Part shown: piece after piece, positions 1-8,867 of the stretch
Numbering within the stretch: the stretch's first letter is position 1
Layout: the number at the start of each line of letters is the position of its first letter
NCBI RefSeq assembly: GCF_006716065.1
Contig: NZ_VFOL01000001.1
Coordinates: 5,022,001-5,086,000 of the forward strand
Length of the DNA stretch: 64,000 nucleotides
Direction of reading: 5' to 3'
Source of the DNA: Salinispora arenicola
Lineage (GTDB): Bacteria; Actinomycetota; Actinomycetes; Mycobacteriales; Micromonosporaceae
The notes under the pieces: generated by a model
The model's input: the letters and a program-made list of their open reading frames with translations, nothing else
Databases searched by the model: none
What the model was told of the DNA's origin: nothing
Translations under genes and position numbers: made by a program

Positions 1-863
1 GGCAGCACCGCGACCTCACGGCCGTCGAGCGACGCGAACGGCTTGAGCTTCTCCACCAGCGACGGGTCGGTGGCCAGATCGGCCGGCGACTGGAGCGCGT
101 TGGCTGCTCCCCAGGCGGTCGCGCCCACCTTCTGCTCGACCGCCGCGCGCTGGTCCTCGACACTGGCTGGCGCCGGGGTGGCGCTGCCGCTCGGCGAAGG
201 CGTCACGCTGGGCGAAGGCGTCACGCTCGGCGAGGGCGTCACGCTGGGCGAGGGCGAGGGGGTACCGGTCGGGGTCGGTGCCGGTGCACCACCGCCCTGG
301 CCACCACTCGGCGAGGCCGTGACCTGGACACTCCCCGACGGGGCGGGCGAGGCGCTCCCGGTCGCGGAAGGCGAAGCGGAACCGGACGGCGAGGGGGAAC
401 CGGACGGCGAGGCTGAGGGCGTGGCGGTCGGGCTCGGCGCCGGGTTCGCTGCCGCACCACTCCCGTCCGCCGCGTTGAGTACCTTCCGGAAGCGCAGCTC
501 AGCGGCGCTGCCGACCTCGGTCAGGTCACGGTTCTCACCAGGAAGGGAGATCACGATGTTCCGGTCGCCCTCGGTGACCACCTCGGCCTCGGCGACCCCG
601 AACGCGTTGACCCGGTTCTCGATGATCTGCCGGGCCTCCTCGAGGTTCTCCGCGGTCGGCGCCTGGCCGTCGACGGTGTTGGTCGCCTCCAGCGTCAGCC
701 GGGTGCCGCCAACCAGGTCGAGACCGAGCTTGGGCTCAAGCCGGTCCTGCCAGCTGCCACTCGCGCCGCCTCCGAAGAACACCAGAAGGTAGAGGACCAC
801 GAAGATGAACCCGAGCACGGCGAGCTGCCGCCCGGGGCGCATCTGTCCCTGAGGTGGTGCCAC
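1..863 (-). CDS. secD: SecD, protein-export membrane subunit (3' end outside window)
   Basis: SecD works with SecF and YajC at the SecYEG channel, using the proton gradient to help exported proteins finish crossing the membrane. The GTG start at 863 gives one N-terminal membrane segment (about residues 14-31). The family motif LGLDLVGGTRLTLEA follows at about residue 46, then the first part of the extracytoplasmic P1 domain. About residues 127-230 are a low-complexity Ser/Pro/Thr stretch inserted in P1, partly built from an 18-bp DNA repeat. The C-terminal membrane helices lie beyond the left edge. It is the last visible gene of the ruvCAB-yajC-secD group, the usual actinobacterial order. Confidence 0.93.
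   Translation of the reverse strand, partial: MAPPQGQMRPGRQLAVLGFIFVVLYLLVFFGGGASGSWQDRLEPKLGLDLVGGTRLTLEATNTVDGQAPTAENLEEARQIIENRVNAFGVAEAEVVTEGDRNIVISLPGENRDLTEVGSAAELRFRKVLNAADGSGAAANPAPSPTATPSASPSGSPSPSGSASPSATGSASPAPSGSVQVTASPSGGQGGGAPAPTPTGTPSPSPSVTPSPSVTPSPSVTPSPSGSATPAPASVEDQRAAVEQKVGATAWGAANALQSPADLATDPSLVEKLKPFASLDGREVAVL
191..258. repeat. 18-bp tandem repeat inside secD (about 3.8 copies)
   Basis: Copies begin at 191, 209, 227 and 245 and differ at one or two positions. On the minus strand they encode repeated PSPSVT units in the P1 domain insert of SecD. The repeat length is a multiple of three, so copy-number change would keep the reading frame. Confidence 0.85.
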
Positions 864-1082
864 GGCTGTCCTGTCTCCCTGAGGGTCACGCCGCCACGCC
901 GGCGGCTGTCAGGCCGGGTAACCGGCCGGACGATCTGTTGGGGGCCGCCACCGCGGCGCACGGGCACCGGTGCGGAACGCCACCTGAACCCTGCACCTAC
1001 CGAGGTGGCGTGTCGACCCGATTGTCAAACTTTGTCCTGAATTCCTGCTCCACCCGGCCGTCTTCAACGGCGGGCGACGGTG

Positions 1083-1421
1083 TCAGTCCTTGACGACATC
1101 CGCGTCGTCGGCCGCCGGCTCGGCGGGCTGCTCCGCCTTGGTGACGACGCGCGCGATCGCGGGGCGGGCGTAGCGAGACTGCACGCCCGGAGCGACCTCC
1201 AGCAGCACCGTCTCGTCATCCACGCCAACGACGGTGCCGTAGAGCCCGCCGATGGTGACGACCTCGTCACCGTGCCCCAGGGAGGACTGCATGGCCGTCG
1301 CCTCACGGCGCCGCTTCTGCTGCGGACGGATCATCATGAAGTACATGACACCGAACAGCAGAACGATCATGAGGATGGGCGTAAACCCGCCGGCTCCGCC
1401 GGACTCTTGTGCGTAAAGCAC
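1083..1421 (-). CDS. yajC: YajC, preprotein translocase accessory subunit
   Basis: Small single-pass membrane protein that binds SecD-SecF. The GTG at 1421 gives a 112-residue product beginning VLYAQESGG, with GGAAGG about 10 nt upstream as a plausible ribosome site. A hydrophobic helix (about residues 13-31) is followed by the family signature RPQQKRRREA and the small cytoplasmic domain HGDEVVTIGGLYGTV. The tail is acidic (AADDADVVKD). An upstream in-frame GTG at 1466 would add 15 residues without family similarity, so the inner start is preferred. It lies between ruvB and secD, as in other actinobacteria. Confidence 0.93.
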   Translation of the reverse strand: MLYAQESGGAGGFTPILMIVLLFGVMYFMMIRPQQKRRREATAMQSSLGHGDEVVTIGGLYGTVVGVDDETVLLEVAPGVQSRYARPAIARVVTKAEQPAEPAADDADVVKD

Positions 1422-1559
1422 GGTGGTAAGACCTTCCCATTGGCCGCCACACCGGCACGAGAGCACCGGGGCGAAGGCGATTTCTCACATCTGCACAGAC
1501 CGCGGCGAGTCTAGTCCCTCTACCTGGGAACACCGAATGCGGCACAGATCACGTTCACA

Positions 1560-2624
1560 TCACGGCTGATCGGGCTCCACCGAGAACAGGTCGGACGCGG
1601 GAGGGGTATCCGATCCAAATATACCATTCGGGGGCGTACGCCCCAGATGGCGCCAGGCAGCCTCGGTGGCTACCCGACCTCGCGGCGTCCGGGCGAGCAG
1701 CCCGGCCCGCACCAGGAACGGCTCACAGACCTCCTCTACCGTGTCCGGCTGCTCCCCCACCGCCACGGCCAGGGTGGACAGGCCGACCGGACCGCCTCGG
1801 AACAAGTCCACGAGCGCGGTGAGCACCTGGCGATCGAGCCGGTCCAGCCCCAGCGCGTCCACGTCGTACACGAGCAGTGCCGCCCGAGCGGCCTCCCGGG
1901 TGACCACACCGTCGGCCCGCACCTCGGCGAAGTCGCGCACCCGGCGCAGTAGCCGGTTCGCGATCCGGGGGGTGCCCCGCGAACGACCGGAGATCTCGAC
2001 CGCACCGTCTCCGGTGATCGGCACCCCGAGGATGCGGGCCGAACGGTGCAGCAGCGTCTCCAGGTCGGCCGGCGAATAGAAGTCCAGGTGCGCGACGAAA
2101 CCGAACCGGTCCCGCATGGGGCCGGTGAGCAGGCCGGCGCGGGTGGTTGCGCCGACCAGGGTGAACGGCTCCACATCCAGCGGGATGGCGGTCGCCCCGG
2201 GCCCCTTGCCCACCACCACGTCGACCCGGAAGTCCTCCATGGCGCTGTAGAGAAGCTCCTCCGCCGGCCGAGCGATCCGGTGAATCTCGTCGATGAAGAG
2301 CACATCCCCCTCACCGAGACTGGTCAGGATGGCGGCCAGATCGCCGGAACGCTCGATCGCCGGGCCGCTGGTCACCCGGATGCTGGTGCCCAACTCGGCG
2401 GCGACGATGTTGGCCAGGCTGGTCTTGCCCAATCCAGGCGGCCCCGACAACAGGATGTGATCAGGAGGGCTGCCCCGACGCAGCGCGCCCTGAAGCAGCA
2501 AGTCGAGCTGGTCGCGGACCCGCTCCTGGGCGATGAACTCGGCCAGCCGGCGCGGCCGGACGCTGGCCTCCACATCCCGCTCGGCGTCGCTCACATACGC
2601 CGAGACCAGATTGTCACCCGTCAT
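1560..2624 (-). CDS. ruvB: RuvB, Holliday-junction branch-migration ATPase
   Basis: AAA+ motor that drives branch migration of Holliday junctions together with RuvA. The ATG at 2624 gives 354 residues and is preceded by GAAGG; a GTG 18 nt further out is less likely. Walker A is GPPGLGKT at residues 61-68 and Walker B ends in DEIH at about 112-115. The sensor region reads GATTRAGLL, and the arginine-finger region GPMRDRF follows. The C-terminal winged-helix domain ([17 protein letters not shown]) is complete, followed by a short divergent tail. It lies 57 nt after ruvA on the same strand. Confidence 0.97.
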   Translation of the reverse strand: MTGDNLVSAYVSDAERDVEASVRPRRLAEFIAQERVRDQLDLLLQGALRRGSPPDHILLSGPPGLGKTSLANIVAAELGTSIRVTSGPAIERSGDLAAILTSLGEGDVLFIDEIHRIARPAEELLYSAMEDFRVDVVVGKGPGATAIPLDVEPFTLVGATTRAGLLTGPMRDRFGFVAHLDFYSPADLETLLHRSARILGVPITGDGAVEISGRSRGTPRIANRLLRRVRDFAEVRADGVVTREAARAALLVYDVDALGLDRLDRQVLTALVDLFRGGPVGLSTLAVAVGEQPDTVEEVCEPFLVRAGLLARTPRGRVATEAAWRHLGRTPPNGIFGSDTPPASDLFSVEPDQP

Positions 2625-2681
2625 ACCCGACCCTTCGCCCACAGCCGGATGCCCCTCGACCCGGCTCGACCCGCACGCCTG

Positions 2682-3284
2682 TCATCGGGTCCGGCCCAGC
2701 AGCCGGATCGCCTGCCGGAGCAGGACCGGCACCGGTGGCACCTCCCCGTCCACGGTCTCCGCCACGGCGGCAACAGCCTGCTCCGCCTGCCCCGCCGTCC
2801 AACCGAGCCCGACCAGCGCCTGACGCACCTGCTCCGGCCAGGCACCGGTGGTGACGCCGGCCGCCCCGTCGCCCCCCACCGGGACCGGACCGATCCGGTC
2901 GCGCAGCTCCAGCACGAGACGTTCGGCGCCCTTCTTGCCGATACCCGGTACCCGGGTCAACGCGGCGGTGTCGGCGTTGGCGATGGCCGCGCGGACCGTT
3001 TCCGGGGTGTGCACGGCGAGGACCGCCTGGGCCAGCCGGGGGCCGACCCCACTGGCCGTCTGCAACAGCTCGAACAGGGCCTTGGCGTTGTCGTCGGCGA
3101 ACCCGTAGAGGGTCAGCGAATCCTCCCGGACGACCAGACTGGTGGCGAGCCGGGCCGGTTGGCCCACCCGTAGATCGGCGATCGTGCCGGGGGCGCACTG
3201 CACCGCCAGGCCCACCCCACCGACCTCGATGACGGCGTGGTCGGGACCGGTCGCGGTCACCACGCCCCGGACACTGGCGATCAT
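2682..3284 (-). CDS. ruvA: RuvA, Holliday-junction binding subunit
   Basis: Tetrameric protein that holds the four-way junction and loads RuvB. The start is the ATG at 3284, preceded by AGGAGGAGGACG, giving 200 residues beginning MIASVRG. An N-terminal OB-fold domain is followed by two helix-hairpin-helix motifs ([12 protein letters not shown] and [16 protein letters not shown]). A flexible linker and the C-terminal RuvB-binding domain ([21 protein letters not shown]) complete the usual architecture. Its ATG overlaps the ruvC stop as ATGA, which indicates translational coupling. Confidence 0.97.
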   Translation of the reverse strand: MIASVRGVVTATGPDHAVIEVGGVGLAVQCAPGTIADLRVGQPARLATSLVVREDSLTLYGFADDNAKALFELLQTASGVGPRLAQAVLAVHTPETVRAAIANADTAALTRVPGIGKKGAERLVLELRDRIGPVPVGGDGAAGVTTGAWPEQVRQALVGLGWTAGQAEQAVAAVAETVDGEVPPVPVLLRQAIRLLGRTR

Positions 3285-3808
3285 CGTCCTCCTCCTCGTC
3301 GTGCCCGATCGGCGGCGGCGGCCAGCCTCGAACGGGTACCGCCGCGCCACACGTGACAGATGGCCAGGGCCAGGGCATCTGCGGCGTCCGCCGGGCGGGG
3401 CGGCTCGGACAGCCGCAGCAGCCGGGTCACCATCGCGGTCATCTGCGCCTTGTCGGCCTGGCCGGAGCCGGTCACCGCCGCCTTCACCTCGCTCGGTGTG
3501 TAGGTCTGCACGGGAATCCCGGCCCGGGCCCCGGCGAGCACGGCGACCCCGCTGGCCTGCGCCGTGCCCATCACCGTGCGGACGTTGTGCTGGCTGAACA
3601 CCCGCTCGACGGCCACGCCGTCCGGCCGATGCTCGGCCACCAGGGCCGTCAGCGACCGGTCCAGATGCAGCAGACGCAGCGGCAACTCGTCATCAGGGTC
3701 GGTGCGCACGACGTGGTAGGCGATCAACGTGCAGGGACGCCCCGGCACGCCCTCGACCACGCCGACCCCGCACCGGGTCAGCCCCGGGTCGATGCCGAGC
3801 ACGCGCAC
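3281..3808 (-). CDS. ruvC: RuvC, Holliday-junction resolvase
   Basis: Homodimeric endonuclease that cuts Holliday junctions symmetrically. The GTG at 3808, with GGGAGGAGG just upstream, gives 175 residues starting [14 protein letters not shown]. The first catalytic aspartate is in GIDPG. The glutamate is in [11 protein letters not shown] and the last acidic residues are in [14 protein letters not shown], so the active site looks intact. It is first in the ruvC-ruvA-ruvB-yajC-secD group and its stop overlaps ruvA by 4 nt. In Streptomyces yebC lies directly upstream; here about 20 kb separates them. Confidence 0.96.
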   Translation of the reverse strand: MRVLGIDPGLTRCGVGVVEGVPGRPCTLIAYHVVRTDPDDELPLRLLHLDRSLTALVAEHRPDGVAVERVFSQHNVRTVMGTAQASGVAVLAGARAGIPVQTYTPSEVKAAVTGSGQADKAQMTAMVTRLLRLSEPPRPADAADALALAICHVWRGGTRSRLAAAADRARRGGGR

Positions 3809-4061
3809 GCCGCCTCCTCCCCGATCGCCGGCAGTACGTGTGTTCGACACCCTACCGAGACCGTCGGTGCCCCACGCCGCGGGACACGCCGCCACAGCCA
3901 CGCTCGACACCGATCGGGCGTCCTCCGCCGCCGCCGGACCGGCCCCGGCCAGAACCGATGGCCTGCGGCGGCCACCGACGTCGTCCGATGTCGAGTTCGG
4001 CCACACAGCATCATCGATGAGTATGTGCCGCTACCCCATGTGCGCCCGGCCGCACAGCTCG

Positions 4062-4067
4062 TAGTTT
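4062..4067 (+). promoter_or_regulatory. Candidate -10 (TAGTTT) for leaderless 3-hydroxybutyrate dehydrogenase mRNA
   Basis: TAGTTT ends 8 nt before the ATG at 4076 and there is no Shine-Dalgarno sequence. This is the geometry of an actinobacterial leaderless promoter. No clear -35 hexamer is visible. Confidence 0.45.
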
Positions 4068-4075
4068 CATGCGCC

Positions 4076-4858
4076 ATGACGGCAGATCCCAGGACGACCC
4101 CCCACGTCGTACAGGTCGATCTCACCGGCCGGACCGCCCTGGTGACCGGGGGCGGGAGCGGCATCGGACGGACGTGCGCGCGGCGGCTGGGCGCGGCCGG
4201 CGCAACGGTGGTCGTGGTGGACCGTGACCTCGCCGCGGCCCGGGCGGTCGCCGCCGAGGTGGGCGGCCGGGCCGTGGGCGTCGACCTGGCGGACCCGGAG
4301 GCGGTCGACCGCCTCGACACCAACGTCGACATCGTGGTGAACAACGCCGGACTCCAGCACGTCGCCCCGGTCGAGGAGTTCGCCGTGGAACGCTTCGAAC
4401 ACCTGCATCGGGTGATGGTCCAGGCCCCGTTCCTCGTCATCCGCCGGGCCCTGCCACACATGTACGCCGAACGGTGGGGGCGCATCGTCAACATCTCCTC
4501 GGTACACGGGCTGCGCGCCTCGCCGTACAAGGCGGCGTATGTGTCGGCGAAACACGCGCTGGAGGGGCTGTCCAAGGTGGTGGCGCTGGAGGGCGCCGGG
4601 CACGGGGTGACGGCCAACTGCATCAGCCCGGCGTACGTGCGCACCGCGCTGGTGCAGGACCAGATCGTGGACCAGGCCGCCATCCACGGCATCTCGGAGA
4701 CCGAGGTCGTCGAGAAGATCATGCTGGCTCGGGCGGCCATCAAGCGGCTGATCGAACCGGAGGAGGTGGCCGAGTTGGTGGCGTACCTGTGCTCACCACC
4801 GGCGGCGTTCATCACCGGTGCGTCCATCGCGCTCGACGGAGGCTGGACGGCGAACTAG
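4076..4858 (+). CDS. 3-hydroxybutyrate dehydrogenase (short-chain dehydrogenase)
   Basis: Predicted NAD-dependent oxidation of (R)-3-hydroxybutyrate to acetoacetate. The 260-residue product has the classical SDR layout: TGGGSGIG cofactor loop (about 24-31), NNAG, an active-site Ser in NISSVHG and the YxxxK motif in AYVSAKHAL. The long stretch QDQIVDQAAIHGISETEVVEKIML is characteristic of the hydroxybutyrate dehydrogenase subgroup. It runs opposite to ruvC. Its stop overlaps a possible GTG start of the next gene (TAGTG), so the two are probably coupled. Substrate is inferred from subgroup resemblance; another beta-hydroxyacid is possible. Confidence 0.85.
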   Translation: MTADPRTTPHVVQVDLTGRTALVTGGGSGIGRTCARRLGAAGATVVVVDRDLAAARAVAAEVGGRAVGVDLADPEAVDRLDTNVDIVVNNAGLQHVAPVEEFAVERFEHLHRVMVQAPFLVIRRALPHMYAERWGRIVNISSVHGLRASPYKAAYVSAKHALEGLSKVVALEGAGHGVTANCISPAYVRTALVQDQIVDQAAIHGISETEVVEKIMLARAAIKRLIEPEEVAELVAYLCSPPAAFITGASIALDGGWTAN

Positions 4859-6792
4859 TGACACCCCGCACAATGGCCGTCATGTCGTCGCCGGTGGAGT
4901 TCCTGGAACTGCTCGCCCGCGAAGCCGCAGCGGTGGAGTTCGAGGGACCGCTGGTGGCCGCCCGCGCCGCCGGACTGCCCCCGGAGCGGCTGGCCGAGCT
5001 GGAGCACGCCAGGACGGTCGCGTTGCGGGTCCGGGCACTGCTGGAACGCCGGCGGCGCCGGGAAAGTGAGCTGTCCGGGCTGTACGACACGGTCAGCGAC
5101 CTGGCCGGGCTGCGCGATCTGGACGACGTGCTGCGGGCGATCGTGCACCGCGCCCGCAACCTGCTGGGCGCCGACGTCGCGTACATGACGCTCAACGACG
5201 ACCGGCACGGCGACACCTACATGCGGGTCACCGACGGCTCGGTGTCCGCCCGGTTCCAACGGCTGCGACTGCCGATGGGCGCCGGCCTCGGTGGCCTGGT
5301 CGCCCAGTCCGGCGCCCCGTACGTCACGGCCAACTATCCGGAGGACGACCGGTTCCACCACACCCGGGAGATCGACGCCGGGGTCGGTGAGGAGGGCCTG
5401 GTGGCCATCCTCGGGGTGCCGCTGCGGCTCGGCTCGATCTCGATCGGCGTGCTCTACGCGGCCAACCGCTCGGCGCGGCCGTTCGCCCGGGAGGAGGTGG
5501 CGCTGCTGGTGTCGCTGGCCGCGCACGCCACGGTGGCGATCGACAATGCCCGGCTGCTCGCCGAGACCCGCTCGGCGTTGGTGGAGCTGTCGGCGGCCAA
5601 CACCACCATCCAGGCGCACAGCGCGTCGGTGGAGCGGGCCGCCGCGGCGCACGACCGGATGACCGCGCTGGTGCTGCGCGGCGGCGGGGTGGAGGAGGTC
5701 GCCGCCGCCGTGCCGGAGGTGCTCGGCGGCGCCCTGCTGGCCCTGGACGCCGAGGGCCGGCTCCTGGCCCGGGTCGGCGAGATCGACGAACCGAAGCGGG
5801 CGGACATCGCGGCGGCGGTGGCCGCGTCCCGGACCGAGGGGCGCAGCGTGCGCCGAGGTCCGTTGTGGTATGCCGCCGTGGTCGCCGGCACCGAGAACCT
5901 GGGCGCGTTGGTGCTCCGCCCGGACGACGAGCTGGTCGACGCCGACCAGCGGATCCTGGAGCGGGCCGCCCTGGTCACCGCACTGCTGCTGCTGTTTCGG
6001 CGGACCGTCGCCGAGGCGGAGGGGCGGGTCCGCGGCGAACTGCTCGACGATCTGATCGCCCACCCGAGGCGCGACGCCGACGCGCTCCGCGACCGGGCCC
6101 GCCGACTCGACGTGGACCTCGACGCCGCGCATGTGCTGGTCTGCGTTGACGACGGTGCGATCGCCGCGACCGGTTCGAGCCGGCAACGGACACTCTCCTG
6201 GGCCGCCACGTACGCCTCCACCCGGGGCGGGCTGGCCGCGGCACGGAACGGGCGGGTGGTGCTGATGCTGCCCGGCACGGACGCGGGCGGCGCCGCCCGC
6301 GCGGTGGCGCGGGACCTGTCGCGGGTGACCGGCCAGCCGGTGACCGCCGGGGGCGGCGGTCCCGCCACCGGTCCGGCCTCGCTGGCAGCGACCTTCCACG
6401 AGGCGGAGCGCTGCCTGACCGCGCTCGGCGCGCTGGGACGAGCCGGGCAGGGCGCCGGGACCGACGAGTTGGGCTTCGTCGGGTTGCTGCTGGGCTCGGT
6501 CGGTGCCGGCGGCGACCGCGACGTGTCCCGATTCCTGACCGACACCCTGGGGCCGGTGGTCGACTACGACGCCCGCCGGGGCACCGCCCTGGTGCGCACG
6601 CTGGAGGCGTACTTCGGGGTGGGCGGCAGCCTGACCCGTGCGGCGGAACGGCTGCACGTGCACGTCAACACGGTCACCCAACGGCTGGAACGGGTGGGTC
6701 ACCTCCTCGGCGCCGACTGGCAGCGACCGGAGCGCGCCCTCGAGGTGCAGCTCGCCCTCCGGTTGCACCGGCTCAGCCGCCCGGCCGGCTGA
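4858..6792 (+). CDS. GAF-domain PucR-type transcriptional regulator
   Basis: About 644 residues. A short N-terminal helical region is followed by a GAF ligand-binding domain (about 70-240, including PMGAGLGGLVAQSGAPYVTANY). A central region resembling the GGDEF-like part of the CdaR/PucR family follows (DAAHVLVCVDDG to VTAGGGG). The C-terminal helix-turn-helix of the PucR type is about 590-640 (LTRAAERLHVHVNTVTQRLERVGHLLG). The start is uncertain: GTG 4858 overlaps the preceding stop, while ATG 4873 or 4882 would shorten it slightly. Coupled to the hydroxybutyrate dehydrogenase and facing an amino-acid-type ABC importer, it may sense the pathway substrate. That role is inference. Confidence 0.85.
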   Translation: MTPRTMAVMSSPVEFLELLAREAAAVEFEGPLVAARAAGLPPERLAELEHARTVALRVRALLERRRRRESELSGLYDTVSDLAGLRDLDDVLRAIVHRARNLLGADVAYMTLNDDRHGDTYMRVTDGSVSARFQRLRLPMGAGLGGLVAQSGAPYVTANYPEDDRFHHTREIDAGVGEEGLVAILGVPLRLGSISIGVLYAANRSARPFAREEVALLVSLAAHATVAIDNARLLAETRSALVELSAANTTIQAHSASVERAAAAHDRMTALVLRGGGVEEVAAAVPEVLGGALLALDAEGRLLARVGEIDEPKRADIAAAVAASRTEGRSVRRGPLWYAAVVAGTENLGALVLRPDDELVDADQRILERAALVTALLLLFRRTVAEAEGRVRGELLDDLIAHPRRDADALRDRARRLDVDLDAAHVLVCVDDGAIAATGSSRQRTLSWAATYASTRGGLAAARNGRVVLMLPGTDAGGAARAVARDLSRVTGQPVTAGGGGPATGPASLAATFHEAERCLTALGALGRAGQGAGTDELGFVGLLLGSVGAGGDRDVSRFLTDTLGPVVDYDARRGTALVRTLEAYFGVGGSLTRAAERLHVHVNTVTQRLERVGHLLGADWQRPERALEVQLALRLHRLSRPAG

Positions 6793-6841
6793 GTGCCCGC
6801 GCTCCCCGGGCCCTGGCGACGCCGGTCGCCCCACGCCGGCC

Positions 6842-6899
6842 GGGCTTCACCCGCAGCACCTCACCCTCGGTGGGGCTTCACCCGCAGCGCCTCGCCCTG
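6842..6899. repeat. Two-copy 31-bp direct repeat between convergent genes
   Basis: GGGCTTCACCCGCAGC begins at 6842 and again at 6873, and about 27 nt match with two or three differences. It lies between the PucR regulator stop and the livM stop. No terminator-like hairpin with a U tract is evident in this gap. Confidence 0.6.
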
Positions 6900-6923
6900 C
6901 CGCACGGGTCGCCGTGGCCGAGG

Positions 6924-7940
6924 TCAGTCGCGGCGGGCCGCCCACCGGCGCCGGGCCAGTGCGGACGCGGTGCCCCAGATGCCCCGCCGGAACAGCAGCA
7001 CCACCAGCACGAAGAGGCCGCCGGTGACCAGCCCGATCGCCTCGAAGCCGGAGAACGACAGCCAGTCCTCCAGGCGGACCACGATGCCGGCGCCGAGCAC
7101 GCCGCCCCAGAGGGTGCCGATACCGCCCAGCACCACCACGATCACCGCCTTGCCGGAGGTGGTCCAGTGCAGCACCTCCAGCGACACGAACCGGTGGCTG
7201 ACGGCGAACAGGCCGCCGCCGAGACCGGCGACGAAGCCGGAGAGCACGAAGATGGTCAGCTTGTACCGGTGCACCGGGTAGCCGAGCGCCCGGGCCCGCG
7301 CCGGGTTGTCCCGGATACCCACCAGCACCCGACCGAACGGCGAGTGGACGATACGCCACGCCCCGGCCAGCCCGAGCAGCACGATCGGCAGGATCGCGTA
7401 GTAGAAGTAGTAGTCGTCGGTCAGGTCGAGCCCGAACAACTCCCGCGGCACACCCTGGAGGCCGTTCTCGCCCTGGGTCACCGACCGCCACTCGTTGGCG
7501 ACGTAGTAGACCAGCTGCGCGAATGCCAGGGTGACCATGGCGAAGTAGATCCCGGTTCGCCGCACCGCCAGGTACCCGATCGGCACCGCGAGCACCGCCG
7601 CGGCGAACGCCCCGGCCAGCACCGCCGCCGGGAACGGCAGGCCAAGGTGGATCGCCACCAGACCGGTCACGTACGCCGACACACCCCAGAAGGCCGCGTG
7701 TCCGAAGGACAGCAACCCGGTGAAGCCGAGCAACAGATCCACCGCGACGGCGAACAGGGCCCAGCAGAGGATGTCCACCGCCACCGCCGGATACAGCCCG
7801 TTCGGTAGCCAGAGCGCCACCGCCAGGCCGACGACGAGCAGCGCGTACCGAAGCCAACCGGGGGCCCGCGTGACGGTGGTCAGCCCGCTGGGTGTCCCCC
7901 GCCGGGCTGGCTCGGACCTGCTGTCCACGATGCTCGTCAT
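6924..7940 (-). CDS. livM: Branched-chain amino acid-type ABC transporter permease (LivM-like)
   Basis: Inner-membrane permease of a LivFGHMK-type importer. The ATG at 7940 gives 338 residues with about nine hydrophobic helices. The LivM/LivH signature region occurs as LLLGFTGLLSFGHAAFWGVSAYV. The cytoplasmic coupling loop SPFGRVLVGIRDNPARARALGYPVHRYKL contacts the ATPases. The start overlaps the livH stop by 4 nt (ATGA). It is the last gene of a five-gene minus-strand operon. The substrate cannot be read from this permease; related systems carry branched-chain amino acids, amides, urea or short carboxylates. Confidence 0.9.
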   Translation of the reverse strand: MTSIVDSRSEPARRGTPSGLTTVTRAPGWLRYALLVVGLAVALWLPNGLYPAVAVDILCWALFAVAVDLLLGFTGLLSFGHAAFWGVSAYVTGLVAIHLGLPFPAAVLAGAFAAAVLAVPIGYLAVRRTGIYFAMVTLAFAQLVYYVANEWRSVTQGENGLQGVPRELFGLDLTDDYYFYYAILPIVLLGLAGAWRIVHSPFGRVLVGIRDNPARARALGYPVHRYKLTIFVLSGFVAGLGGGLFAVSHRFVSLEVLHWTTSGKAVIVVVLGGIGTLWGGVLGAGIVVRLEDWLSFSGFEAIGLVTGGLFVLVVLLFRRGIWGTASALARRRWAARRD

Positions 7941-8818
7941 GCTGACGCCTCCGCCCGGCCGAACAAGCCGGCCGGGCGCCAGAGCAGCACGGCGGCCATC
8001 ACGATGAACACGATCGTCTGGGACACGATGGGAAAGGCGGAGAGGTACGCCTCGGCCCACGCCTGCACCATTCCGATGCCGAAACCGGCGGCGACCGAGC
8101 CGAAGATCGAGCCCAGCCCGCCGATCACCACCACCGCGAAGACCACGATGATGAGGTCCGCTCCCATCAGCGGGTTGACCGCGCGCATCGGCGCGGCGAG
8201 CACGCCGGCCAGCCCGGCCAGCCCGATGCCGAAGCCGAAGACCGGGGTGATCCACCGCCCGACGTTGATGCCGAGCGCGCGGGTCAGCTCCGGCCGCTCC
8301 GTCGAGGCGCGAACGACCATGCCGACCCGGGTGCGGGCCAGGGCCCACCACACCGCGACGCAGACCGCCACCGCGAAGCCGAGGATGAACACCCGGTACG
8401 TCGGGAACTCGAAGATGCCGAAGTCGACCGAGCCGCGTAGCGCGGACGGCGCCTCGTACGGGCTGGACTGCACCCCGTACCGGAGCTTCACCAGGTCCTG
8501 CACGATCAACGTGAGGCCGAAGGTGAGCAGGAAGTTGTAGAGCGGATCGAGTCGGGTGAGCCGGTGGATGAATGCCCGCTCCAGGGCCATGCCGAGCCCC
8601 GCCAGCGCCAGCGGCACGACCACCAGGGCGGCCCAGAACGGCACCCCCGCCTCGGTCAGCAGCACGTAGGCACCGAACGCGCCGAGCATGTAGAACGCGC
8701 CGTGGGCGAAGTTCACCACCCGCAGCATCCCGAAGATGACCGCGAGACCGAGCGCGAGCAGGGCGTAGAACGCCCCGCTCACCAACCCGTTGAACGTGTT
8801 CTGGAGAAGGCCGGTCAC
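7937..8818 (-). CDS. livH: Branched-chain amino acid-type ABC transporter permease (LivH-like)
   Basis: Second permease of the same importer, 293 residues from the GTG at 8818. It starts MTGLLQNTFNGLVSGAFYAL and continues with GLAVIFGMLRVVNFAHGAFYMLGAF, the typical LivH N-terminus. About eight hydrophobic segments are visible. The coupling loop ARTRVGMVVRASTERPELTRALGIN precedes the later helices. It follows the binding-protein gene by about 50 nt and overlaps livM by 4 nt, which fits co-translation of a heterodimeric channel. Confidence 0.9.
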   Translation of the reverse strand: MTGLLQNTFNGLVSGAFYALLALGLAVIFGMLRVVNFAHGAFYMLGAFGAYVLLTEAGVPFWAALVVVPLALAGLGMALERAFIHRLTRLDPLYNFLLTFGLTLIVQDLVKLRYGVQSSPYEAPSALRGSVDFGIFEFPTYRVFILGFAVAVCVAVWWALARTRVGMVVRASTERPELTRALGINVGRWITPVFGFGIGLAGLAGVLAAPMRAVNPLMGADLIIVVFAVVVIGGLGSIFGSVAAGFGIGMVQAWAEAYLSAFPIVSQTIVFIVMAAVLLWRPAGLFGRAEASA

Positions 8819-8867
8819 TGTCCGGCCCCCGTTCGGGAGTTTCGCGGCGCCGGCACGTGCCTGCCGG

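Noticed and set aside
4858..4884. Definitive start of the PucR regulator
   Set aside because: GTG 4858, ATG 4873 and ATG 4882 are all possible and no ribosome site decides between them.
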